Origin: Chlorobiaceae bacterium
GTDB taxonomy: Bacteria; Bacteroidota; Chlorobiia; Chlorobiales; Chlorobiaceae
Direction of reading: 5' to 3'
Assembly: GCA_013335115.1 (NCBI GenBank)
Contig: JAAXWQ010000002.1
Span: forward strand, 1 to 64,000
Length of the DNA: 64,000 nt
The position numbers were made by a program, and so were the translations under genes. Of this stretch, positions 50,204 to 59,947 are shown in pieces. The notes under the pieces are model-generated. The model was not told the DNA's origin and ran no database searches. It saw only the letters and a program-made list of their open reading frames with translations. The stretch's first letter is position 1. Each line of letters starts with the position of its first letter.

Positions 50204-50294
50204 CAGGCAAGAACTGAAAGGAGAGCAGGGACCTCAGGGTAAAGAGAAATACGAATGGTTGTCCCTGAAGTCCATGCCCTCCTTTTCCTTTCTT

Positions 50295-50723
50295 TCAGCT
50301 GACGGCGATCTCCTTGCTCTTCTTCTCCTCGGCCTCCTTCTTTGGCACGACGATCTTGAGCACGCCGTTGTCATAGGAGGCTTTGATGTGCTCGCTGTCG
50401 ACGTTGTCGCCGATGGTGAAGCTTCTCGACAGGCTGCCCCAGGAGCGTTCGACCCGGTGGTAGTTCTTCTTCTTCTCCTCCTCCTCCTGCATTCTTTCGG
50501 CGGTGATGCAGAGCACGTCCTCTTCCATCATCACCTTGACGTCCTCCTTCTTCACCCCGGGAATGTCGGCTGAGAGGTAGAACGCCTGGTCATCCTCGCT
50601 GATGTCGACCTTGAAGGTGGGGGCCATCATCGAGCCCATCGAACTGAAGAACGGCGTCAGCCTTTCGTTGAACACATCTTCGAACATCTTCAGGGGATCC
50701 CTTCCGTAAAGCTTGAGATTCAT
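50295..50723 (-). CDS. Small heat-shock protein, Hsp20 family
   Basis: A 142-residue ATP-independent chaperone. The alpha-crystallin domain runs from about 35 (FKVDISEDDQAFYLSADIPG) to 130 (YDNGVLKIVVPKK), with a Lys/Glu-rich tail. No CIRCE-type operator is visible upstream. Confidence 0.93.
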   Translation of the reverse strand: MNLKLYGRDPLKMFEDVFNERLTPFFSSMGSMMAPTFKVDISEDDQAFYLSADIPGVKKEDVKVMMEEDVLCITAERMQEEEEKKKNYHRVERSWGSLSRSFTIGDNVDSEHIKASYDNGVLKIVVPKKEAEEKKSKEIAVS

Positions 50724-50837
50724 GGCTGCCTCTTCTGTTTTTTCATGTTCTGGTAATCTGCAACAACACGGAACTGCTTTTTAGCAACATTGCCGACCCA
50801 CTCAAAATTCCATGACGGAACGCCCCTCCCGCTGTTT

Positions 50838-51740
50838 TCAGGATCTGGAGGAGGGTTTGCGAAGGGTGCCGATACCGAGCAGGTCTGCAATGTTGGCGTT
50901 CGGATCGAGTACCGGTCGGATACCGGGGGTCGCGCAGGTCATGAGTGTGGTGACTCCCGGGCCGTGGCCGGCTTCACGGCAGTCGCTGTGCACCACGATG
51001 CCGATGGAGACTGCACCCCTGCGGTAGGCTCGCCCGAAGCGGTTGTCCTGATCCATGAGTGCCACGAAATCGCCGAAGCGGATCTTGTCGATGCCGAACT
51101 CCCTGACGGCTTCGGCGTCGCTGGTAACGATATCATAGTCGCCCTTCGCGACATGCGCCGAACCGATGCCGGAGCCCATGCAGTAGGCCGGAACCATGGT
51201 CGTGACCGGGACTTCAAGTACGCCGTCGGCGGCAATCCTGATGCCCATGCGCTTCAGGAGCGAGGGGTCGAGGTTGAAGAGGGCCACGTCAGGGAAGGCG
51301 TCCAGTTTCAGCCCCTGGCCTTTCGAACGGATCATGATGGTGTCGCCGTAGGTCATCTTCTCCTTGGCCTCGCGCGGAAAATCGACGATGATATGCTCTG
51401 AGCCGCCGTGGTGGCCGATGACGGTGCCAGTCGCCCCCTTGGCCTCGCCGGAGACCACCGTGGCGGTGTTGCCGACGCAGGTCAGCAGCTGGACGGTGAC
51501 GTTGGGGTGCTCGTAAGGTTTGTGGGTGTCGGCCGTGCAACTCACGCCCGGCTCGATGTGGTCACCCTGCCAGCCGAACGCCGGGTCGCCGACCTGGATG
51601 TTGAGGGTAATCCCTCCGATGGATGGAAGAATGAACGGGGTACCCTGGTGGTCGACCTCCCAGGTGCCCCGGGTACGGGGATGGCCGGGCTGGCACTGGA
51701 GCAGGAGTTCGACCAGTCGGTCTTCGTTGGTTGCAAGCAT
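50838..51740 (-). CDS. DUF4438 family protein
   Basis: A 300-residue protein matching DUF4438, a family seen in Thermotoga and other anaerobes. Typical stretches are [27 protein letters not shown] and [20 protein letters not shown]. The fold is known from structural genomics, but no function is established. No signal peptide is present. It stands alone on the minus strand. Confidence 0.8.
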   Translation of the reverse strand: MLATNEDRLVELLLQCQPGHPRTRGTWEVDHQGTPFILPSIGGITLNIQVGDPAFGWQGDHIEPGVSCTADTHKPYEHPNVTVQLLTCVGNTATVVSGEAKGATGTVIGHHGGSEHIIVDFPREAKEKMTYGDTIMIRSKGQGLKLDAFPDVALFNLDPSLLKRMGIRIAADGVLEVPVTTMVPAYCMGSGIGSAHVAKGDYDIVTSDAEAVREFGIDKIRFGDFVALMDQDNRFGRAYRRGAVSIGIVVHSDCREAGHGPGVTTLMTCATPGIRPVLDPNANIADLLGIGTLRKPSSRS

Positions 51741-51947
51741 TGCGTTCCTGTTTGGGTTGCGTTCTGGAAAAAGTTCGATGCCATATGCCCGGTATATAGC
51801 ACAATGGCAGCTTTTGCCAAAACCGGATACGGTAGCGCCTCGGAAAGGAGTGCTTTTATTTTAAAAGTTTTCATGGTAGATTGAGGCTCTTTTCTTTACA
51901 AAGCGCTCCAGGGAGCAGAGAGGTATTCCTGAACGAACGATGTCCCC

Positions 51948-52991
51948 ATGCTTTTTTTCAAGCCCCCGTATTTCAATATCCTGCAACGGTTTCAGCGTCC
52001 GACGCGTCATTTGCCGGCAACGGCTTTGCTGATCGTCGCCCTGCTGGCCGCACTCGCCGCCCTTGGCATCACCGATAAAGACGAATTCGGACTGGCGGGC
52101 CCTGCCGTCCCTGCCCGCATCATCGGGGGGGAGCATGAATCGGTAAGGCGGGTCGCGACGCTTGCCGGCACCATATCGACAACCTTTTCCGGGGAGATGT
52201 CGATGAAAAACAGGGGGGAGCTTGCCGAAAAGGTCAAGAGGTTACTTGCATCAAAGGTGAATCTCGACGGTGCTTCGACCAAGGGAGCGTCGTACCGTAT
52301 CCTCTATGAAGAGCAGCTCAACGGTCATGAAGCGGTCAGCACGGGCGACATCCTCTCCGTTGAGGTCGGCACAGGAAAGCAGCGCTTCAACGCTTACCGA
52401 TTCAGGGATGCGGAGGGCGGCATCAGCTATTATGACGAACGTGGACTTGCCGTCACGAACCGGCCACTTCTCCAGCAGCCCTGCATCTACCGGCGCGTCT
52501 CAAGCGAATTCGGCTACCGGAGGCACCCGATCAGCCGGATGATGCACTTCCACGGCGGCGTCGACTTTGCCGCACCGACCGGCACGCCGGTCAGGGCGGT
52601 GGCAGACGGCAACGTCACCTTTAGCGGAAGGAACGGAGGAGCGGGAAACATGGTCACGCTCGCCCATGGCGGGAGAATGCATACCCAGTACCTGCACCTC
52701 AGCCGCTTCGCCCCGGCCTTCGCTTACGGCAGCAGGGTCCGGCAGGGCGACATCATCGGTTACGTCGGCTCCACCGGATCATCGACCGGCCCCCACCTCG
52801 ACTTCCGGGTCATTGTGGACGGCATACTCAAGGATCCCCTGGTAGCGCTAAGGACGCCTGCCCCGAAACGCTCCCTTACCATGCCCGAACTTGCCGGGCT
52901 CCTGGCAAAGATCGACCTGTACAAGGCCGAGGTGGACAACAGCCTCTTCCGGGTAGCCGGCATCTCCGGACATCCGACCGTATCGCTTTGA
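51948..52991 (+). CDS. M23 family (LytM-like) peptidase, membrane anchored
   Basis: A 347-residue protein with an N-terminal membrane helix (ALLIVALLAALAALGI), a middle region and a C-terminal LytM/M23 domain. The zinc motif HGGVDFAAPTG gives the first His and Asp ligands. The last motif reads TGPHLDF, where most family members have HxH, so the final zinc ligand is Asp instead of His. It may be an active variant or a regulator of another amidase, as with EnvC or NlpD. The start is not supported by a ribosome-binding site. Confidence 0.85.
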   Translation: MLFFKPPYFNILQRFQRPTRHLPATALLIVALLAALAALGITDKDEFGLAGPAVPARIIGGEHESVRRVATLAGTISTTFSGEMSMKNRGELAEKVKRLLASKVNLDGASTKGASYRILYEEQLNGHEAVSTGDILSVEVGTGKQRFNAYRFRDAEGGISYYDERGLAVTNRPLLQQPCIYRRVSSEFGYRRHPISRMMHFHGGVDFAAPTGTPVRAVADGNVTFSGRNGGAGNMVTLAHGGRMHTQYLHLSRFAPAFAYGSRVRQGDIIGYVGSTGSSTGPHLDFRVIVDGILKDPLVALRTPAPKRSLTMPELAGLLAKIDLYKAEVDNSLFRVAGISGHPTVSL

Positions 52992-52996
52992 TCAGG

Positions 52997-53026
52997 TTCC
53001 GGCTCCGGGCGTTCCGGGGCCGGAAA
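52997..53026. terminator. Possible terminator between M23 and arfB genes
   Basis: TTCCGGCTCCGG pairs imperfectly with CCGGGGCCGGAA, followed by ATT. It lies between convergent genes; the weak T run lowers confidence. Confidence 0.4.
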
Positions 53027-53027
53027 T

Positions 53028-53447
53028 TCACCCATCCCCATCCCTTACCCTGCCCCGCATCGATTTTACCTCGCTCCGGCGTGTCTTGGATTCGAGTCGT
53101 TGACGCCTCGAGCTACCGGTCGGTGCCGTCGGTCGGCGTGGCTTCGGCTTCCTGAGCCCCTCAAGCAGCAGCTCCTTCAGCCGCAACAGGGCATCCGCCC
53201 TGTTTTTTTCCTGTGAGCGGAACCGTTGCGCCCTGATGACGAGCACCCCGTCCTTCGATATCCGACGGTCGGCGAGTTGCAGCAGGCGTTCCCTGAGTAT
53301 CTGGGGAAGCGATGACGATGCGATGTCGAATCGGAGGTGTACGGCCGTTTCGACCTTGTTGACGTTCTGGCCGCCAGCCCCCTGCGAACGCATGGTCGTG
53401 ATCTCTATTTCATCGTCAGGGACGGAGATGGTGCGGGTAATGATCAT
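53028..53447 (-). CDS. arfB: Alternative ribosome-rescue factor ArfB
   Basis: From the ATG at 53447 (GGAG upstream) the product has 139 residues. It carries the release-factor motif SQGAGGQNVNKVET (GGQ at 25-27) and a basic C-terminal tail (RKPKPRRPTAPTGSSRRQR) that would enter the empty mRNA channel. It frees ribosomes stalled on non-stop mRNAs by hydrolysing peptidyl-tRNA. The 68 residues upstream in the track ORF look spurious. Confidence 0.93.
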   Translation of the reverse strand: MIITRTISVPDDEIEITTMRSQGAGGQNVNKVETAVHLRFDIASSSLPQILRERLLQLADRRISKDGVLVIRAQRFRSQEKNRADALLRLKELLLEGLRKPKPRRPTAPTGSSRRQRLESKTRRSEVKSMRGRVRDGDG

Positions 53448-53620
53448 GATCGGCTCCTTCTTGTTTTCTGAAGGAAAGATACGGACCAAATGAAGGAAGG
53501 CAAACCGTGAAGTGGCCGGTCGGATGGAACTCTTTACCGGCTTCCGATGTCGGTTTTCATATGCATCGCCCCCTTTTCCGGCAGTCTGGACAGAGAACAC
53601 AACGCAACAGGAGGAACACC

Positions 53621-53869
53621 ATGGCAAACAGCGAACAGAAGCACCCGGCAAACACTCCCGGACCGTTCTACGTCACGAGCCCGGATGACCCCGAAGGCCA
53701 GGGCTGCACCGCCTGCACCATCTGCTACACGGCAGCGCCCGAATTCTTCTCGGAGGACAGTGAGGGATACGCCTACGTCTCGCGCCAGCCGGAAACCCAG
53801 GCAGAGGTCGATTTATGCAGGGAGCAGCTCGAAGCCTGCCCGCCAACGGCGATCGGCAACGACGGGTGA
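53621..53869 (+). CDS. Small ferredoxin
   Basis: An 82-residue acidic protein with a strong ribosome-binding site (CAGGAGGAACACC). Cysteines occur as CTACTIC (C-x2-C-x2-C) and again in LEACPPTAI, the four ligands of a single [4Fe-4S] cluster. Electron donor partners cannot be read from context. Confidence 0.88.
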   Translation: MANSEQKHPANTPGPFYVTSPDDPEGQGCTACTICYTAAPEFFSEDSEGYAYVSRQPETQAEVDLCREQLEACPPTAIGNDG

Positions 53870-54037
53870 GGAAGAAACTTCGGGGACGTTCCTGAAATCA
53901 TTAACTTAGCTTTTCAAAGAACAGAGCAAGAGGGGTCCCTGCTTCGCCATCTTTGCTCCGGACACTCCGCTCGCCAGTTCAAGAGGTGAACTGCGGGGGC
54001 TGAAGCCCGGAGCATCTCTATTTCCTTCCCCAACCCC

Positions 54038-54988
54038 TTACCTGATCCCCCAGAGCTTGATCTTGCGGTCGTCGCTGCCGCTGGCGATGATGCGGCCGTC
54101 GGGGGAGATGTCGACCGACTGGACTTCGAGGGTGTGCCCGCGGTAGGTGTGCAGCAGGGTGCCGGCCTTGACGTCCCAGAGGCAGACCCTCTCGTCGTTT
54201 GCGGCACTGGCGAGCACCGAACCGTCGGGGCTGAAGCAGACGCTGCGCACGGCATCCTCGTGACCTTCGAGCACTTTCAGGGTCTGGCCGGATGCGGCGT
54301 CGAGGATCTTGACCTTCGAGTCACGGCCGCACAGCACGATGAGGGTGTCGTCGGGACTGAAGCTGACGGAGTGCGAAAGGGTGTCGCCGGTCTGGTAGCT
54401 GGCGACGTTCTTCCCGCTTTCGACATCCCAGATCCTCACGACCGGCTCTTCGCCGCAGCTCACGAGCCGCTTGCCGTCATGGCTCCAGGCCAGGCACTCG
54501 ATGTAGGATTTGTGGCCGAGGAACCGTGAGGTCTCTTTGCCGGTCTCGACGTCCCACAGGCGGATGGTGGTATCGCGGGAGCAGGTGGCCAGCACTTTGC
54601 CATCCGGGCTGAAGGCGACCATGCGCACCGCCGTGTCATGCCCTTTGCAGACATGCAGGCAGGCCCCGGTCGCGGCGTCCCAGATGCGGGCCGTGCTGTC
54701 GGTACTGCCGCTGGCGAGCCGGTTGCCGTCCGGGCTGTAGTCGATGCACTCGACCCAGGTGTCGTGACCCTTCATGGTATGGATCGGTTTGCCGGACTCG
54801 ACGTCCCAAAGCATGACCAGTTCATCGAAGCCGCCGCTCACAAGCTTTTTGCCGTCGGGGCTGAACTTGACCCCGAGCACGCGGTCGAGGTGCCCCTCCA
54901 TGGTCTTGATGAGGTTGACGTCCTCTTTGACCGTCGGACGCTTCAGTTCCTCTTCCTTCTTCCCGAAAATCCTTGACAAGAAACCCAT
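54038..54988 (-). CDS. WD40 repeat protein
   Basis: From the ATG at 54988 the protein has 316 residues. A short amphipathic N-terminus (MGFLSRIFGKKEEELK) precedes seven WD40 repeats of about 42 residues, each with a GH...FSPDG...D...WD pattern. It should fold as one seven-bladed propeller and act as a scaffold. The fifth repeat has lost its GH and WD. No fused catalytic domain or signal peptide is visible. Confidence 0.9.
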   Translation of the reverse strand: MGFLSRIFGKKEEELKRPTVKEDVNLIKTMEGHLDRVLGVKFSPDGKKLVSGGFDELVMLWDVESGKPIHTMKGHDTWVECIDYSPDGNRLASGSTDSTARIWDAATGACLHVCKGHDTAVRMVAFSPDGKVLATCSRDTTIRLWDVETGKETSRFLGHKSYIECLAWSHDGKRLVSCGEEPVVRIWDVESGKNVASYQTGDTLSHSVSFSPDDTLIVLCGRDSKVKILDAASGQTLKVLEGHEDAVRSVCFSPDGSVLASAANDERVCLWDVKAGTLLHTYRGHTLEVQSVDISPDGRIIASGSDDRKIKLWGIR

Positions 54989-55135
54989 GGATGTATGATC
55001 ATTTTGATGGTTGATTCCAAACGGCGCCGCCGCTACCGGCATGCCTGCATATCCTGACTCGGAATTTAAGAAATTTTCCCGGCAACCCACAGGATCGGGC
55101 AGAACGTTTGCTGGCGGCCCGACTGCCGTCAAGCC

Positions 55136-56287
55136 TCACTCCTTCCGGAATCGGTAACTCCTCCCCTTCCAGACCGGTCCGCTGCCGAAAACGCCTTGCC
55201 GAAACGAGTTGAAGGCGATCAGGATCAGCACGACCTGTGATGCGGCATGCAGCAAGCCCGGCCATAAAGGTTGCCGGAATTTCAGGGAAACGATGATGCG
55301 GCTGCACACGGCGACAAGGATCTGGGCGGCCGGCAGCCAGAGCCCGGCTACCGTGATTTCGCCACGGAGCAGGGCGGCTGCGGCGAAACCCCACGGGGCA
55401 AGGTAGAGCATCGCCACCATGGCCATGAGGGCGAACAGGCCCGGGACGTTTTCCCCCAACCCGGCAAAGAGGTTCTTGGAAAAGCCTGACCATATATCAC
55501 CGAGCCCCCGGTACATCCGGCAGTTCACGGCGTCGGTGCCGTTGTAGGCAACGACCCTCCCTCCGGCGCCCTTCATTTTCTTGCAGAGCCAGACATCCTC
55601 GACGATGTTGCTGCAGACCGAACGGTGCCCCCCGATCGTCAGGTATGCCTCGCGCCGGAACAGTATGAACTGGCCGATAGCGTAACAGAAGGCAGGCGAA
55701 CCGCATCCGCTCACCAGCCCGATGGGCAGGTAGCTGAAGAGAATATGGTAGACGAGCGGCACGACAAGCCCCTCCCAGAAGGAGCCGAGCTCCTGGAAGG
55801 GCGTCAGGGAGAGCATGTCTGCACGGCTCGCGGACATGGCGGCCACGGCGCGGCGGAGGGCGTCGGGGCGGTGCCGGGTGTCGGCGTCGGTGAAAAGCAG
55901 CAGTTCCCCGGTACAGTTAGCGGAAAGCTGCTGGCAGGCCCATGCCTTGCCGTGCCAGCCGTCGGGCAGGGGCGCCCCCTTGATGAAACAGAGCTTCTGC
56001 CCTCCCGGTCCGGCGGCAAGCCGTTCGAGCTCGCGCCAGGTTTCGTCCGTAGAGTGGTCATCGAGCACGATGACTTCGAAATCCTGGTAATCCTGGGCGA
56101 GGAGCGAGGCGACGCAGCCACCGATGTTCGACTCCTCGTCACGCGCCGGCACGAGTAGCGAAACCCTCGGCCCGGAAGTGACGCAACCAGCCCCTGGAGG
56201 AAGGTCAGGCAGGTCGACGAGGTTCCTGAGGATGATACCGAGGAACACCAGCAGGCATCCGAGAATGAAAATCTGATAAATCACCAT
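55136..56287 (-). CDS. cruC: Family 2 glycosyltransferase, CruC-like
   Basis: A 383-residue membrane glycosyltransferase: an N-terminal helix (FILGCLLVFLGIILRNLV), a GT2 domain with SLLVPARDEESNI, the DXD-like FTDADT, and C-terminal membrane helices. It resembles CrtQ/CruC, which adds glucose to hydroxychlorobactene in green sulfur bacteria. Its place near hisG, bchK and nifS fits the cruC neighbourhood I recall from C. tepidum. No ribosome-binding site is visible, as a terminator ends 3 nt before the ATG. Confidence 0.65.
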   Translation of the reverse strand: MVIYQIFILGCLLVFLGIILRNLVDLPDLPPGAGCVTSGPRVSLLVPARDEESNIGGCVASLLAQDYQDFEVIVLDDHSTDETWRELERLAAGPGGQKLCFIKGAPLPDGWHGKAWACQQLSANCTGELLLFTDADTRHRPDALRRAVAAMSASRADMLSLTPFQELGSFWEGLVVPLVYHILFSYLPIGLVSGCGSPAFCYAIGQFILFRREAYLTIGGHRSVCSNIVEDVWLCKKMKGAGGRVVAYNGTDAVNCRMYRGLGDIWSGFSKNLFAGLGENVPGLFALMAMVAMLYLAPWGFAAAALLRGEITVAGLWLPAAQILVAVCSRIIVSLKFRQPLWPGLLHAASQVVLILIAFNSFRQGVFGSGPVWKGRSYRFRKE

Positions 56288-56290
56288 GGT

Positions 56291-56315
56291 AAAAAAAAGG
56301 CCGCACGAAGCGGCC
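56291..56315 (-). terminator. Terminator of hisG, adjoining the cruC start
   Basis: GGCCGC and GCGGCC pair around a 5-nt loop and, on the minus strand, are followed by eight T. The T run ends 3 nt before the start codon of the downstream glycosyltransferase gene. Confidence 0.8.
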
Positions 56316-56407
56316 TTGCGTAAAGATGCATTTCAGTCAGGAGCCAGCATCATATCCTTTTTGTCCTTGCTGTCCCTGCTGTCATTTCAGTCCTTTATTC
56401 TTATTTC

Positions 56408-57292
56408 TCAGTCAATCAGCTTGTTGATGTTATACTCGAAAATCCCCTCGGCGCCGGCGCGCTTCAGCTCGGGGATCAGTTTGCGCACGATCTTCTCGGC
56501 GACGATGACTTCCAGCGCCACCCACTTGCCATCGGCAAGGTCCGACACGGTCGGCTGGCGAAGCGCGGGAATGACCGACATGATGGTGTCGATCGACGAC
56601 TTCGGGGCGTTCATCTTCAGGCCGACCTTACCCTGTGCGTTGATGGCGCCCTGCAGGAGCAGTGCCATGCTTTCGATCTTCTCGCGCTTCCACGGATCTT
56701 CCCATGCTGCCCGGTTGGCGATGAGCTTGGTGTTGGATTCGAGGACGGTTTCGACGATCCTGAGCTTGTTGGCACGGAGCGACGAACCGGTCTCGGTCAC
56801 CTCGACGATGGCGTCGGCGAGCTCCGGCGGCTTGACCTCGGTAGCGCCCCAGCTGAACTCGACCGATGCGTTGACACCGTTGGCGGCGAGGTACTTCTTC
56901 GTGATGTTCACCACTTCGGTGGCGATGTGCTTGCCTTCGAGGTCCTTGACCGACTTGATGGACGAACTCTCCGGCACGGCCAGCACCCAGCGGACAGGAC
57001 GCATGGAGGCCTTGGAGTAGACCAGGTCGGCCACTTCGACCACATCGGCGTCGGTCTCGATGATCCAGTCCTTGCCGGTCAGGCCGGCGTCGAACGCACC
57101 CTGGGAGACGTAGCGGGCCATCTCCTGCGCACGGATGAGGATGGCTTCCAGTTCGTCGTCGTCGATCGACGGGAAGTAGGAACGGCTCTGGACGGAAAAC
57201 TTGAATCCGGCGTTGGCGAAAAGTTCGAGGGTCGAATCCTGCAGGCTGCCTTTCGGAAGGCCCAGCTTCAATACCTTGCTGCTATTGGTCAT
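56408..57292 (-). CDS. hisG: ATP phosphoribosyltransferase, long form
   Basis: HisG starts histidine synthesis by joining ATP and PRPP. From the ATG at 57292 it has 294 residues, the long form with a C-terminal ACT-like regulatory domain for histidine feedback. It begins [23 protein letters not shown] and contains [10 protein letters not shown]. The track ORF starts upstream at 57385. Confidence 0.95.
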   Translation of the reverse strand: MTNSSKVLKLGLPKGSLQDSTLELFANAGFKFSVQSRSYFPSIDDDELEAILIRAQEMARYVSQGAFDAGLTGKDWIIETDADVVEVADLVYSKASMRPVRWVLAVPESSSIKSVKDLEGKHIATEVVNITKKYLAANGVNASVEFSWGATEVKPPELADAIVEVTETGSSLRANKLRIVETVLESNTKLIANRAAWEDPWKREKIESMALLLQGAINAQGKVGLKMNAPKSSIDTIMSVIPALRQPTVSDLADGKWVALEVIVAEKIVRKLIPELKRAGAEGIFEYNINKLID

Positions 57293-57318
57293 TGGGTAGG
57301 TAATAGGTGATGGTTGAC

Positions 57319-58050
57319 TTAGAGTTCCCTGATCCGGAATTGTCCCTCGTCGTAGACGCCGTAGGGAAAGCGGCCTTCGATCCATGTCCCGAGGTTGACG
57401 TAGGTGGCGCCCGTTTCGTCGACAGGCTCCATCCGACCGGCATGGTTATGGCCGCAGACAAAATAATCAAAAACACGTTCCCGAGCGAGTGCTGCCGCGA
57501 ATTCGATCAGGCGCTTCGGTTCGTACTTCGTGTCCGCCGGCTTGTGGTAACGGCTGAGGCGCGAAAACTTCATCATCAGGGCGGTGGCGAGGTCGGGGTG
57601 GAACCCGGTGAGCAGCCCGAGGTTGAAGCGGTTCCTGACGAAACGGGCGAAGAGCTTGTAGCCAAGGTCACCCTCCCCGAGCCCGTCGCCATGCGCCACA
57701 AGGAAGAGCCGCCCGTCGTGCCGGACCTCCTGCATGCCGTAGCGTGTCTTCACGCCGAGCTCTTCGTCGAAATAGCGGCCCAGCTCGAAATCGTGGTTGC
57801 CCGCTAGGTAAGAGACCTCCACGCCGCTGCGGGCAAGCCCGGAGAGCATGCAGAGGAACCGGGTGAATCCTTTGGGGATGACGTGCCGGTATTCCATCCA
57901 GTAGTCGAGGATATCGCCCACCAGGTAGAGCGCCCCTCCATCATTCCGGATCATCGAGAACAGGGTTTCGAGGCGATCGAGCTTGATGCGCTCGGCCTGC
58001 GTGTCCTGCAGGCCGAGATGGATGTCGCTGACGAAATAGAGTGCCGGCAT
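57319..58050 (-). CDS. lpxH: Metallophosphoesterase, UDP-2,3-diacylglucosamine hydrolase-like
   Basis: A 243-residue calcineurin-like phosphoesterase. The metal motifs are SDIHLG, GDILDYW, GNHDFE, HGDGLG and GHNHAG, as in LpxH, which makes lipid X in lipid A synthesis. The ATG at 58050 is preferred over 58080. It lies between the kinase-like gene and hisG. Confidence 0.82.
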   Translation of the reverse strand: MPALYFVSDIHLGLQDTQAERIKLDRLETLFSMIRNDGGALYLVGDILDYWMEYRHVIPKGFTRFLCMLSGLARSGVEVSYLAGNHDFELGRYFDEELGVKTRYGMQEVRHDGRLFLVAHGDGLGEGDLGYKLFARFVRNRFNLGLLTGFHPDLATALMMKFSRLSRYHKPADTKYEPKRLIEFAAALARERVFDYFVCGHNHAGRMEPVDETGATYVNLGTWIEGRFPYGVYDEGQFRIREL

Positions 58051-58063
58051 CACGGGGCGGGTT

Positions 58064-58774
58064 TCACAGCACTGAGGCAAGGCCGATCACGGCCGCCGGA
58101 ATGAGCAGGTTGTCGACCTCTTTCGGGCTGGCGCCCTCGATGAGGGTACACACCAGGGCGATGATGCCGATCTTGACGGGATCGTAGGCTTCGGGCACGA
58201 TCAGCTTGACGAAGATGAGGCCGGCAAGGAAGCTGCCGAAGAAGAATGCGAGGCTGCCCTCGACACTCTTTTCGCTGAGAATCTTGTACTTGATGCGGCC
58301 CATCCTGGTGCCGACGATCGGCGCGAGGCCGTCGCCCCAGCCGAGCACAGCCATGGCGAGCACTCCGGCGAACTGCTTGTAGTAGAGCGTTCCGCAGATC
58401 ATGGCCACGACGACGAAATAGAGGGTCCCCTTGAGCAGCTCGCGCTTGTCGCCGGTCCTGGTCATGGTCTTGACCGCCTGGTCGTCCTCAGCCGCGAACA
58501 GCCCCTTCTGGATGAGCAGCAGGGTCCATACGGCGAACACGGTGATGTTCAGGTAGTGCGACCAGTCACCCTCGTGGAACAGGGGCAGGAAGATGATGGT
58601 CGATCCCGCGCAGATGTGGGTGATCTTGCGGCTGATGTCGCGTGGCAGGCCGTGGTTGGTCACCAGGTAGTCCATCAGCGGAGGGATGCTGAAGACGTAG
58701 ACGAAGGTGAGCAGGGTCACCAGGGCGTTGTGCCAGACAATGGGAAGTGAAAAAAATGTCGGTTCGCTCGGCAT
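58064..58774 (-). CDS. Phytol/farnesol kinase-like membrane protein
   Basis: About 236 residues with six or so membrane helices and the CTP-kinase family motif around ISRKITHICAGS, plus GWGDGLAPIVGTRMGRIKYK and EGSLAFFFGSF. Homologs (VTE5, FOLK, dolichol kinase) phosphorylate prenyl alcohols with CTP. It lies next to bchK, whose product carries a farnesyl ester, so recycling farnesol to farnesyl phosphate is a reasonable guess. GGAGG precedes the second ATG. Confidence 0.75.
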   Translation of the reverse strand: MPSEPTFFSLPIVWHNALVTLLTFVYVFSIPPLMDYLVTNHGLPRDISRKITHICAGSTIIFLPLFHEGDWSHYLNITVFAVWTLLLIQKGLFAAEDDQAVKTMTRTGDKRELLKGTLYFVVVAMICGTLYYKQFAGVLAMAVLGWGDGLAPIVGTRMGRIKYKILSEKSVEGSLAFFFGSFLAGLIFVKLIVPEAYDPVKIGIIALVCTLIEGASPKEVDNLLIPAAVIGLASVL

Positions 58775-58842
58775 CATGGCTCCTCCAGGTTATGAGGGTT
58801 GGAAAGAAGAGGTCCGTTTGTGTTCCGGGTCGGCGCGGCGGG

Positions 58843-59841
58843 TCACATATACTTGATCCCGATGAGCGCGGCTGCGAACATCTGGTTGGTCAGGAACAGG
58901 AAGTTGTTGGCTACCTGGAACCGCAGGAATGCGTTGTGCTCGTGCACGTCGCTCTTACCGATGGCGTTGCCGAAGCCGTCATCAACGGCATGTTGCATGA
59001 AGGAGACGCCGGATTTCGGGTCGCGGTACAGCGGCACCTGGATGAACACGTTGAGAGAGAGGCCGGCAAGGACGCCCCAGAACAGCACCGTGAATCCCCA
59101 GGTCCAGGCAAGCCATGCGAAGACCGCAAAGACAATGTCGATGATCATGAACGCAACCAGGAAGGTACCCTTCGATCCGATCATGACGGCAAGTGACTTC
59201 ATGCCACCCTTGGCATCCCCCTCCTTCGACTTGAAGTCGTTCATGATGATCAGGGCGACGGCCATGAAGAAATTGAGCGTCCCGAGCCAGATCACTTCAG
59301 GCCGGATCTCGCTGAACAGGGCATTTGCGGAAACATAGGTGATGAAGCCGTAGGATAAGCCGACTGCCGGTGCCGAGAACAGGATATTCTTCTTCAGCTT
59401 GAGCGGCGGGGCCGAGTAGATGAATCCCACGACGAGGCCGGCAATCAGGGATCCGACGAAGACGATGCCTCGTTGCCCGCCGATATGCAGTCCGAGGAAG
59501 GAGCTCAGCACCACGGCGGTGACGAGCACGATGCTCCAGTTCCAGGCCGCCTCGGTTTCGGTCAGGCGTCCCGAGGGAATCGGACGGGTAGGTTCGTTGA
59601 TCCGATCGAGATCGAGGTCGTAGTAGTCGTTCACCGACTGGCTGAACCCGGTGCCGAGAGGGCCGTAGAGCAGGAACAGGGCGAACAGCAGCAGGTAGTC
59701 GTGCAGGGTCGGCTGCATGGCCCCGGAGGCCATCACCCCGCCGGCAAGGCAGGGAAATACGCTGATCCAGGTGACCGGGTCGAGCAGTTCGAGATGGGCT
59801 TTGACTTTGTCTGCAAATCCTGTTCGTGAGGCTCCTGACAT
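58843..59841 (-). CDS. bchK: Bacteriochlorophyll c synthase, UbiA family
   Basis: A 332-residue membrane prenyltransferase with about eight helices. The two Asp-rich motifs are NDYYDLDLDRINEP and NDFKSKEGDAKGG. It attaches a prenyl alcohol to chlorophyllide. Chlorobi have BchG (BChl a), ChlG and BchK (BChl c). I assign BchK from its setting between the kinase-like gene, miaB and nifU, as recalled in C. tepidum; the paralog is not proven from sequence alone. Confidence 0.75.
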   Translation of the reverse strand: MSGASRTGFADKVKAHLELLDPVTWISVFPCLAGGVMASGAMQPTLHDYLLLFALFLLYGPLGTGFSQSVNDYYDLDLDRINEPTRPIPSGRLTETEAAWNWSIVLVTAVVLSSFLGLHIGGQRGIVFVGSLIAGLVVGFIYSAPPLKLKKNILFSAPAVGLSYGFITYVSANALFSEIRPEVIWLGTLNFFMAVALIIMNDFKSKEGDAKGGMKSLAVMIGSKGTFLVAFMIIDIVFAVFAWLAWTWGFTVLFWGVLAGLSLNVFIQVPLYRDPKSGVSFMQHAVDDGFGNAIGKSDVHEHNAFLRFQVANNFLFLTNQMFAAALIGIKYM

Positions 59842-59947
59842 AACAACTGCTTTTGGGAAAGGCTTCCTGCCGATTGATGGTAATGCTCTGTATGTTAAGG
59901 CAATTTACGAATCCCCGCCAAGATATGAAACATCAGGCATCGATCAT

